Program-made: the position numbers and the translations under genes
Assembly (NCBI RefSeq): GCF_900103845.1
Contig: NZ_FNIJ01000023.1
Span: forward strand, 27,430-91,429
DNA length: 64,000 nt
Direction: 5' to 3'
DNA from: Pseudomonas jinjuensis
Lineage (GTDB): Bacteria > Pseudomonadota > Gammaproteobacteria > Pseudomonadales > Pseudomonadaceae
Shown here: positions 41,031 to 47,823 of the stretch, piece by piece
Position numbering within the stretch: the first letter of the stretch is position 1
Layout: each line of letters starts with the position of its first letter
Notes under the pieces: generated by a model
What the model saw: the letters and a program-made list of their open reading frames with translations, nothing else
Told to the model about the DNA's origin: nothing
Databases searched by the model: none

Positions 41031-41050
41031 GCACCGATGCAGTTCGGTGC
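41031..41050 (+). other. Inverted repeat upstream of glnK
   Basis: GCACCGA, 6-base spacer TGCAGT, TCGGTGC is a perfect 7-base inverted repeat just downstream of the proposed RpoN start. The GCACC/GGTGC arms resemble NtrC half-sites, though the spacing differs, or it may be a leader hairpin. Confidence 0.4.
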
Positions 41051-41150
41051 GCCAGGCGAGGCAGGGGACCGCATCGCGACGCGGCTGGAAGAGCGCCGGG
41101 TGACCGGGGTAGGGCGGTCGGCGCGTTACAAAGCCAGGCACTGCGCTTAG

Positions 41151-41546
<396 letters not shown>

Positions 41547-41584
41547 GCCGCCACACCGAACCCACACGCCCCAGGAGAAGAAAA

Positions 41585-42904
41585 ATGACTCTGCGCCAGT
41601 ACGCAGGGCTAGGAGCCCTTTTGCCCCTCGTAATGCCAGGCCTGGCCCTGGCAGCCGAGGAACCCGTACTCAATAGCGGCGATACCGCCTGGATGCTGAT
41701 CTCGACGGCCCTCGTGCTGCTGATGACCATCCCCGGCCTGGCGCTGTTCTACAGCGGCATGGTGCGTGCCAAGAACGTACTCTCGGTGATGATGCAGTGC
41801 TTCGCCATCACCGCGCTGATCAGCATCCTCTGGGTCGCCTACGGCTACAGCCTGGCCTTCGATACCACCGGGATGGAGAAGGGCGTCACCAACTTCAGCT
41901 CCTTCATCGGCGGACTCGACAAGGCCTTCCTCAGCGGCCTGACGGTGGACAGCCTGACCGCCGCCTTCCCGGAAAGCGTGTTCGTCACCTTCCAGATGAC
42001 CTTCGCCATCATCACCCCGGCGCTGATCGTCGGCTCCTTCGCCGAGCGCATGAAGTTCTCCGCCATGCTGATCTTCACCGCGGTGTGGTTCACCCTGGTC
42101 TACGCGCCGATCGCGCACATGGTGTGGAGCGGCGACGGCGCGCTGATGTGGGACTGGGGCGTGCTCGACTTCGCCGGTGGCACCGTGGTGCACATCAACG
42201 CCGGTATCGCCGGCCTGGTGGCCTGCCTGGTGCTGGGCAAGCGCAAGGGTTACCCGAACGTCGCCATGGCGCCGCACAACCTCGGCTACACCCTGGTCGG
42301 CGCCGCCCTGCTGTGGGTGGGCTGGTTCGGCTTCAACGCCGGCTCCGCGGCCGCCGCCAACGGCACCGCCGGCATGGCCATGCTGGTCACCCAGATCGCC
42401 ACCGCCGCCGCCGCACTGGGCTGGATGTTCGCCGAGTGGATCACCCACGGTAAGCCGAGCGCCCTGGGCATCGCTTCCGGCGTGGTCGCCGGCCTGGTGG
42501 CCATCACCCCGGCCGCCGGCACCTGCGGCCCGATGGGCGCGATCGTCATCGGCCTGGCTTCCGGCGTGATCTGCTTCTTCGCCGCCACCAGCCTGAAGCG
42601 CGCCGCCGGCTACGACGACTCCCTCGACGCCTTCGGCGTGCACGCCGTCGGCGGTATCGTCGGCGCCCTGCTCACCGGCATCTTCGCCGCGCCGGCCCTG
42701 GGCGGCTTCGGCAGCGTGGAAGACATCGGCGGCCAGCTGTTCACCCAGTTCAAGGGCGTTGCCTTCACCATCGTCTACACCGCTATCGTCAGCTTCGTGA
42801 TCCTCAAGGTGATCGACCTGGTGATCGGTCTGCGGGTGACCGAGGAAGAGGAAACCATGGGTCTGGACCTCTCCCTGCACAACGAACGCGGCTACAACCT
42901 GTAG
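41585..42904 (+). CDS. amtB: Ammonium transporter
   Basis: AmtB conducts ammonium across the inner membrane. The 439-residue protein has a signal peptide ([18 protein letters not shown]) and eleven membrane helices. It carries the family segments [20 protein letters not shown] and [20 protein letters not shown] with the pore histidine, and the second histidine in [20 protein letters not shown]. Cotranscribed with glnK; a terminator follows at 42926. Confidence 0.97.
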   Translation: MTLRQYAGLGALLPLVMPGLALAAEEPVLNSGDTAWMLISTALVLLMTIPGLALFYSGMVRAKNVLSVMMQCFAITALISILWVAYGYSLAFDTTGMEKGVTNFSSFIGGLDKAFLSGLTVDSLTAAFPESVFVTFQMTFAIITPALIVGSFAERMKFSAMLIFTAVWFTLVYAPIAHMVWSGDGALMWDWGVLDFAGGTVVHINAGIAGLVACLVLGKRKGYPNVAMAPHNLGYTLVGAALLWVGWFGFNAGSAAAANGTAGMAMLVTQIATAAAALGWMFAEWITHGKPSALGIASGVVAGLVAITPAAGTCGPMGAIVIGLASGVICFFAATSLKRAAGYDDSLDAFGVHAVGGIVGALLTGIFAAPALGGFGSVEDIGGQLFTQFKGVAFTIVYTAIVSFVILKVIDLVIGLRVTEEEETMGLDLSLHNERGYNL

Positions 42905-42925
42905 AACTTTTCACGGGTATGTCGG

Positions 42926-42954
42926 AGGGCGCCTACGGGCGCCCTTTGCTTTTT
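42926..42954 (+). terminator. Rho-independent terminator of glnK-amtB
   Basis: AGGGCGCC, loop TAC, GGGCGCCCT is followed by TTGCTTTTT. Confidence 0.88.
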
Positions 42955-43007
42955 CCTACACCACGCTAGAATGCGCCCGCAGCGTATCTGCACTGCAGGC
43001 TTTCAGC

Positions 43008-43433
43008 ATGTGGCAACAGACCCTGATCACCTTGCGCCCCCGGTCCCGCGGTTTCCATCTGGTGACCGACGACGTCCTGGCGGCGCTTCCCGGGCTGGCG
43101 AACTGCCGGGTCGGTCTCCTGCACCTGCTGCTGCAGCACACCTCGGCCTCGCTGACGCTGAACGAGAACGCCGATCCCTCGGTTCGCCGGGATTTCGAGC
43201 GTTTCTTCAACCGGCTGGTGCCGCAGGGCGAGGCGGGATACGAGCATGATTACGAAGGGCCGGATGACCTGCCCGCGCACTTCAAGGCGAGTCTGCTGGG
43301 CTGCCAGCTGACGCTGCCGGTGCGCGACGGACGCCTGGCGCTGGGTACCTGGCAGGGCATCTATCTGGGCGAACACCGGGATAACGGCGGGGCTCGGAAA
43401 GTTCTGGCGACCCTGCAGGGCGAATATGTATGA
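43008..43433 (+). CDS. yjbQ: YjbQ family protein (UPF0047)
   Basis: The 141-residue protein has the family signature [20 protein letters not shown] and the C-terminal [17 protein letters not shown]. Members show weak thiamin phosphate synthase activity in vitro; the physiological role is unknown. The length is typical. It lies between amtB and sutA with its own start region. Confidence 0.92.
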   Translation: MWQQTLITLRPRSRGFHLVTDDVLAALPGLANCRVGLLHLLLQHTSASLTLNENADPSVRRDFERFFNRLVPQGEAGYEHDYEGPDDLPAHFKASLLGCQLTLPVRDGRLALGTWQGIYLGEHRDNGGARKVLATLQGEYV

Positions 43434-43511
43434 ATTTTTTCCAGCGGCGTTCGTCAAAGCGCGCAGCTGGTCTATAACTAACCTGCTTTACAAGCACCAC
43501 GAGGTTGAAAG

Positions 43512-43841
43512 ATGAGTGACGAAGAACTGGAACAAGACGATCTGGACGGCACCGACGAGGACGATGGCGAGGAACTCGCCGCGGCTGACGATGGTGACGT
43601 AGAGAGCGCCGAAGGCGACGAAGCCCCTGCCGCTGCTTCCGGTGGCGGCAAGAAAGCCAAGGCCGCCGTCGAGGAGGAAGAGCTTCCTTCGGTTGAAGCG
43701 AAGAAGAAGGACCGCGATGCCCTGGCCAGGGCGATGGAGGAGTTCCTCTCTCGTGGCGGCAAGGTGCAGGAGATCGAGCCCAACGTGGTCGCCGATCCGC
43801 CGAAGAAGCCGGACAGCAAGTACGGCAGCCGGCCCATCTGA
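43512..43841 (+). CDS. sutA: RNA polymerase-associated regulator SutA
   Basis: The 109-residue acidic protein has a disordered Asp/Glu/Ala-rich N-terminal half (DEELEQDDLDGTDEDDGEEL), a short helical core (KKDRDALARAMEEFLSRGGK) and a basic tail ending DSKYGSRPI. In P. aeruginosa SutA binds RNA polymerase and boosts housekeeping transcription during slow growth. The architecture matches. A terminator follows 20 bases downstream. Confidence 0.93.
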   Translation: MSDEELEQDDLDGTDEDDGEELAAADDGDVESAEGDEAPAAASGGGKKAKAAVEEEELPSVEAKKKDRDALARAMEEFLSRGGKVQEIEPNVVADPPKKPDSKYGSRPI

Positions 43842-43860
43842 CCCGCTGCGTTTTCCCCGA

Positions 43861-43897
43861 GCCCGCCCTCTCCGCAAGGGGAGCGGCGGGCTTTTTT
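43861..43897 (+). terminator. Rho-independent terminator of sutA
   Basis: GCCCGCC-CTCTCC, loop GCAA, GGGGAG-C-GGCGGGC and six Ts. Confidence 0.9.
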
Positions 43898-43925
43898 ATG
43901 TGCGCGTGATGGGTGACAGGATTTC

Positions 43926-44014
43926 GTAGGAGCCAGCTTGCTGGCGATTCATGGTTTCGACCGGCACCCCATCACCAGGGGGAACACCGGATCGCGAGCA
44001 AGCTCGCTCCTGCA
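43926..44014. repeat. REP pair in inverted orientation
   Basis: GTAGGAGCCAGCTTGCTGGC at 43926 and GCGAGCAAGCTCGCTCCTGC to 44012 are inverted REP copies separated by 40 bases, between sutA and the convergent HAD gene. Confidence 0.85.
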
Positions 44015-44032
44015 GGTTTGGTGCAGGGGTGG

Positions 44033-44728
44033 CTAACGCAGCCTGGTCAATACCGCCGGCAGCTCGGCCAGGTTGGCGATCACCGCGCTCGGCGGTTCCT
44101 CGCCTTCCCACGGCTTGCCGGCCGGGTTGAACCAGATGGCGTGCAGGCCGGCGCGGCGGGCGCCGGCGATGTCGTCGCTGGGGTGGTCGCCGATGTGCAC
44201 CGCCTGCTCGGCGGGCACGCCGGCGCGTTGCAGGGCTTCGCGGAACGGGCGCGGGTCGGGCTTGCCGATGCCCAGGTCCTCGGCGCAGAGGGCGAACTGG
44301 AAGTAGTCGGCCAGGCCGAGGCGGCGCACGTCGGCGTTGCCGTTGGTGAGCACGCCGAGGATGAAGCGGTTGGCCAGCTGTTCCAGGGTGGGCTGCGCCT
44401 CGGGGAACAGGCTGATCTGGTGGCGCGCGCTGAGGAAGGCCTGGAACGCGGCCTCGGCCAGTTCCCGCGCTTCCGCCGGCGCATAGCCGGCTTCCTCCAG
44501 CGCATGCAGGAGGATGCGCCGGCGCAGCTCGCTGATGCGGTGCTTGAGCAGCGGCTCCTGTTCCAGCATCTGCGCGCGGATCGCCCAGAGGTGCTCGATC
44601 GGCAGCGGGCCGAGCATGGCCGCGTTGACCGCCAGCCAGTCGCGCAGGGCGGCTTCCGCGCTGTGGATGACCGGGGCGACGTCCCAGAGGGTGTCATCGA
44701 GGTCGAAGGTGACCAGGCGGATGCTCAT
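44033..44728 (-). CDS. HAD family hydrolase
   Basis: The 231-residue phosphatase-like protein has HAD motif I (TFDLDDTLWDVAPVI), motif II (GVLTNGNAD), motif III lysine (GIGKPDPRPF) and motif IV (HIGDHPSDDIAGAR). The substrate is unknown. It corresponds to orf238 of the published P. aeruginosa lppL-lysA-dapF-orf235-sss-orf238 cluster. There it follows the recombinase gene sss/xerC; here it directly follows the DUF484 gene after 21 bases with RBS GGAGGAGG. Confidence 0.9.
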   Translation of the reverse strand: MSIRLVTFDLDDTLWDVAPVIHSAEAALRDWLAVNAAMLGPLPIEHLWAIRAQMLEQEPLLKHRISELRRRILLHALEEAGYAPAEARELAEAAFQAFLSARHQISLFPEAQPTLEQLANRFILGVLTNGNADVRRLGLADYFQFALCAEDLGIGKPDPRPFREALQRAGVPAEQAVHIGDHPSDDIAGARRAGLHAIWFNPAGKPWEGEEPPSAVIANLAELPAVLTRLR

Positions 44729-44749
44729 TCTTCGCCTCCTCCGCGCGCT

Positions 44750-45451
44750 TCAGCGGACCGAGCGCAGCGGGGTGGAAAATCGCGGCAGCACGCGCGACAG
44801 GACCTCGGCGATGTAGCCGAGGAACAGCGTGCCGAGGGAACTCTTGTAGTGCTGCGGGTCGGGGCTGCCGATCGCCAGTACGCCGTGCAGGCCCTGGAAG
44901 TTCAGCGGCACCACCGCCGCCGAACCGACCTTCTCGCGCTCCTCCTCGCCGAACAGGAAGGCCAGCTCGTGCGGACGCAGGGCGCCGCAGATGGTCTTGC
45001 CGCCGGAGAGCAGGCCGCCGATCGCCTGGTGCGCTTCGCCGCTGCTCACCGAGCGCCCCACCGGCAGGCTGCTGTCGCTGAACAGGATGAAGCCGACATG
45101 CGGAATCTGGAACTCGTGGCGCAGGCTGTCTTCCACGGTGCCGACCACATCCTCGAGGCTGGTCGCGTCGAGCAGGTCGAGCACCAGGCGGCGGGTCTTG
45201 TCGAACAGCCGGTCGTTGTCGCGGGCGACGTCCATCAGCTGCGCCAGGCGGTGGCGCATCTCGATGTTGCGCTCGCGCAGCAGGCGCACCTGGCGCTCCA
45301 CCAGCGACACGGCATCGCCGCTCTCGTGCGGGATGCGCATTTCCGGGATCAGCTCGTCGTGGTCGACGAAGAACTCCGGATGCTGGCGCAGGTACTCGGC
45401 GACCTGTTCGGCATCCAGCGGAGCGGTGGTTTCCTGGCTGTTGTCGTTCAT
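44750..45451 (-). CDS. DUF484 family protein (orf235 homologue)
   Basis: This 233-residue protein has an N-terminal DUF484 segment (QVAEYLRQHPEFFVDHDELI) with a basic coiled-coil stretch, then a GAF-like region (FILFSDSSLPVGRSVSSGEA). It is the homologue of orf235 that lies between dapF and sss in P. aeruginosa. Function is unknown. The start is ATG 45451 (MNDNSQETTAPLD), 11 bases after dapF. Confidence 0.9.
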   Translation of the reverse strand: MNDNSQETTAPLDAEQVAEYLRQHPEFFVDHDELIPEMRIPHESGDAVSLVERQVRLLRERNIEMRHRLAQLMDVARDNDRLFDKTRRLVLDLLDATSLEDVVGTVEDSLRHEFQIPHVGFILFSDSSLPVGRSVSSGEAHQAIGGLLSGGKTICGALRPHELAFLFGEEEREKVGSAAVVPLNFQGLHGVLAIGSPDPQHYKSSLGTLFLGYIAEVLSRVLPRFSTPLRSVR

Positions 45452-45462
45452 GGAACCCTCGA

Positions 45463-46293
45463 TTACAGGCGCACCTGGCCTTCGTAGACGCGCACGGCGG
45501 GACCGGTCATCAGCACCGGCTGGCCCGGCCCTGCCCATTCGATGGTCAGGCGCCCGCCCGGCAGGTCGATCTGCACCGGCGAGCGCAGCCAGCCCTGGCG
45601 AATCCCGGCTACCGCGGCGGCGCAGGCGCCGGTGCCGCAGGCCTGGGTCTCGCCGACGCCGCGTTCCCAGACGCGCAGGCGCGCGTGGTTCGGTTCGAGC
45701 ACCTGGAGAAAGCCGATGTTGGCCTTCTGCGGGAAGCGCGGGTGCACTTCCAGGCGCGGACCGAGGGTGCGCACCGGCGCACTGTCGACGTCGTCGACGC
45801 GCAGCACGCCATGGGGATTGCCCATGGAGACCGCAGCCAGCTCGACATGTTCGCCGTCCACCTCGAGGTCGTAGCTGACCGCCTCGGCGTCGGCGATGAA
45901 GGGCACCTGCTCCGGGGCCAGGTGCGGCGCGCCCATGTCCACGGTGATCTGGCCGTCGGCGCGGATGTTCAGTTCGATCACCCCGCCCCTGGTTTCCACC
46001 CTGATCGACTTCTTCGCGGTCAGGCGCTTGTCCAGCACGAAGCGGGCGAAGCAGCGCGCACCGTTGCCGCACTGCTCCACCTCGGAGCCGTCGGCGTTGA
46101 AGATGCGGTAGCGGAAATCGAGGTCGGGGTTGCTCGGCGGCTCGACGATCAGCAACTGGTCGAAGCCGATGCCGGTGTTGCGGTCGCCCCACACCTTTAC
46201 GTGGCGCGGCTGGATATGGGCGTGCTGGCTGACCAGGTCGAGGACCATGAAGTCATTGCCCAGGCCATGCATCTTGGTGAAGCGCAGCAGCAT
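45463..46293 (-). CDS. dapF: Diaminopimelate epimerase
   Basis: DapF converts LL- to meso-diaminopimelate for peptidoglycan and lysine. The 276-residue enzyme has both catalytic cysteines, in [16 protein letters not shown] and [17 protein letters not shown], and the N-terminal [14 protein letters not shown]. Length is normal. It starts 9 bases after a short lysA-like remnant ORF instead of after a full lysA, and is followed by DUF484. Confidence 0.96.
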   Translation of the reverse strand: MLLRFTKMHGLGNDFMVLDLVSQHAHIQPRHVKVWGDRNTGIGFDQLLIVEPPSNPDLDFRYRIFNADGSEVEQCGNGARCFARFVLDKRLTAKKSIRVETRGGVIELNIRADGQITVDMGAPHLAPEQVPFIADAEAVSYDLEVDGEHVELAAVSMGNPHGVLRVDDVDSAPVRTLGPRLEVHPRFPQKANIGFLQVLEPNHARLRVWERGVGETQACGTGACAAAVAGIRQGWLRSPVQIDLPGGRLTIEWAGPGQPVLMTGPAVRVYEGQVRL

Positions 46294-46302
46294 CGTCTCG
46301 CC

Positions 46303-46386
46303 TCACTCAGCCAGTGGGCGACCGGGCGCCGATAATGCCGCGCATTCCGCGCCCGGTTGCCCGGCGCGGAGCTCGAATGCCTGCAT
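46303..46386 (-). pseudogene. lysA: lysA remnant: 27-codon ORF keeping the LysA N-terminus
   Basis: Between lppL and dapF, where pseudomonads carry the roughly 415-codon lysA (diaminopimelate decarboxylase), only a 27-codon ORF remains. It begins MQAFELRAGQPGAECAALSA, which shares 11 of the first 20 positions with the P. aeruginosa LysA N-terminus as I remember it (M-AF--R-G---AE--ALSA). After residue 20 it reads PGRPLAE and stops, possibly the C-terminal end of lysA joined by an internal deletion. A strong RBS (GAGGGGG) still precedes the ATG. It is probably translated but cannot encode an enzyme. Confidence 0.7.
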
Positions 46387-46395
46387 GTAGCCCCC

Positions 46396-46536
46396 TCAGA
46401 AACCGTAGCGGTCCTTGCTGTGTTCGCTCTTGGCTTTCTCGTCGTCCGGCAGGTAGAGCGGGCCTTTCTGGCCACAACCGGCGAGCGCGGAGGCGAGCAC
46501 GGCGAGCGCGACGAAGGGGAGAAGCAGTCGCTTCAT
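46396..46536 (-). CDS. lppL: Small lipoprotein LppL
   Basis: This 46-residue lipoprotein has a signal peptide with lipobox ALAGC ([20 protein letters not shown], then Cys) and the conserved start of the mature part, [11 protein letters not shown]. It matches P. aeruginosa LppL and the YifL family. It is the first gene of the lppL-(lysA)-dapF-DUF484-HAD operon; AAGGA precedes the ATG. Function unknown. Divergent from cyaY. Confidence 0.92.
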   Translation of the reverse strand: MKRLLLPFVALAVLASALAGCGQKGPLYLPDDEKAKSEHSKDRYGF

Positions 46537-46737
46537 GGCGGAGTCCTTGTTGAAAGCGTCGATTGCGCCCGAGTATACCGGCCCCCCGGCCCCTTGCCTA
46601 TTCGACAGGGCTCCCGTCCGGCGGGGCTTGCAGCGCGGTCGCGGGGCGCGGGACGGCTTTGCGGAGGCGCCGGGCGGGGCAGAGTCCGGGGCGATCCCGG
46701 GGTACACTGAGTCTTTGCCGAATATGAGGAGGGATGC

Positions 46738-47073
46738 ATGAGTACTTTGAGCGAAGCCCGTTTCCATGATCTGGTCGATGCGGTTCAGGTCACGGTGGAA
46801 GACGCATTCGATGGCAGCGACCTGGACGTGGACCTGGAGAATTCCGGCGGTGTGCTGACCATCCGCTTCGCCAACGGCAGCCAACTGATCCTCAGCCGCC
46901 AGCCGGCGCTGCGGCAGCTGTGGGTGGCGGCGCGCAGCGGCGGGTTCCATTTCGACTACGACGAATCCGGCGATCTCTGGCTCAGCGACAACGGCCGCGA
47001 GCCGCTGGGCGCGCTGCTCAACCGCGCGACCATCGAACAGGCGGGCGAGGATGTCGAGTTCCCCGGTATCTGA
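46738..47073 (+). CDS. cyaY: Frataxin homologue CyaY
   Basis: The 111-residue protein begins [20 protein letters not shown] and has the acidic first helix and the frataxin beta-sheet segments [20 protein letters not shown] and [14 protein letters not shown]. CyaY binds iron and regulates Fe-S cluster assembly by IscS. The RBS is GAGGAGGG. The next gene overlaps its 3' end by 23 bases. Confidence 0.95.
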   Translation: MSTLSEARFHDLVDAVQVTVEDAFDGSDLDVDLENSGGVLTIRFANGSQLILSRQPALRQLWVAARSGGFHFDYDESGDLWLSDNGREPLGALLNRATIEQAGEDVEFPGI

Positions 47074-47263
47074 CGCTGGCGCACAGGCGCCCGTGCCGTC
47101 GCCCTGCCGCCGGCGCTGCTGCCTGGACGATGCCGACATCTGCCTCGGCTGCGGGCGCAGCCTGGCCGAGATACTGGAGTGGAACACGGCGGATGGCGCG
47201 CGCCGGCGACAGATACTGGGCGCGGCGCAGGGACGGCGAAATCCGCTGTCACCCGAAGGCTGA
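47051..47263 (+). CDS. DUF1289 small cysteine-rich protein
   Basis: The 70-residue protein carries the DUF1289 cysteine pattern, here [19 protein letters not shown], followed by RSLAEILEW. The spacing suggests metal or Fe-S binding; function is unknown. It overlaps cyaY by 23 bases and is likely translationally coupled, which fits a link to iron or cluster metabolism, although this is inference. A terminator follows. Confidence 0.85.
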   Translation: MSSSPVSDAGAQAPVPSPCRRRCCLDDADICLGCGRSLAEILEWNTADGARRRQILGAAQGRRNPLSPEG

Positions 47264-47306
47264 CCGGGTGGTATTGCTTATTCGCGGCGCTGTGCTAGTG
47301 TCCGGA

Positions 47307-47338
47307 AAAACCCCGCCCTGGGCGGGGTTTTGCTTTTT
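47307..47338 (+). terminator. Rho-independent terminator after the cyaY/DUF1289 genes
   Basis: AAAACCCCGCC, loop CT, GGGCGGGGTTTTGCTTTTT. Confidence 0.9.
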
Positions 47339-47376
47339 CTGCATTTGAAGGCCTGCCAAGGAGGTCACCGAACACC

Positions 47377-47784
47377 ATGACGACACCACCGCCGATCACC
47401 GTTACCCGTCTCGACCTGCAACGTCTGGAGCGCCTGCTCGACAGCCTGGATGAGTACGGTCCTGCCGCCGAGGCGCTGGAGGCGGAGCTGGCCCGTGCCC
47501 AGGTGGTCGGCCACGACGAGGTGCCGCCGGGCGTGGTGACCATGAATTCCACGGTGCGCTGCCGCGAGGAGAGCAGCGGCAAGGAATACCACCTGACCCT
47601 GGTCTACCCGGACGACGTGGGTGGCGAAGGCAAGGTGTCGATCCTGGCGCCGGTCGGCACTGCGCTGCTCGGCCTGAGCTGCGGCCAGACCATCGACTGG
47701 CCGGCCCCCAGCGGCAAGCCGCTGAAGCTCACCCTGCTGGAAGTCGAATACCAGCCCGAGGCTGCCGGCGCCTACAGCCGCTGA
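47377..47784 (+). CDS. rnk: Regulator of nucleoside diphosphate kinase
   Basis: Rnk is a GreA/GreB-related protein with a short coiled coil (LDLQRLERLLDSLDEYGPAA) and a C-terminal FKBP-like domain (YHLTLVYPDDVGGEGKVSIL, then PVGTALLGLSCGQTIDW). It binds RNA polymerase and affects NDK levels and alginate in P. aeruginosa. Its 135-residue length is normal. The RBS AAGGAGG precedes the ATG, and it is convergent with cyaA. Confidence 0.94.
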   Translation: MTTPPPITVTRLDLQRLERLLDSLDEYGPAAEALEAELARAQVVGHDEVPPGVVTMNSTVRCREESSGKEYHLTLVYPDDVGGEGKVSILAPVGTALLGLSCGQTIDWPAPSGKPLKLTLLEVEYQPEAAGAYSR

Positions 47785-47823
47785 GCGCCTTCCCTTCTTC
47801 GCGCCTCCCCGCGGATTGCGCGC

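Noticed and set aside
46303..46386. Treating the lysA remnant as a sequencing or assembly error
   Set aside because: The junction is clean, the frame has proper start, RBS and stop, and flanking genes are intact. An error could not be excluded without reads but is not the simplest reading.
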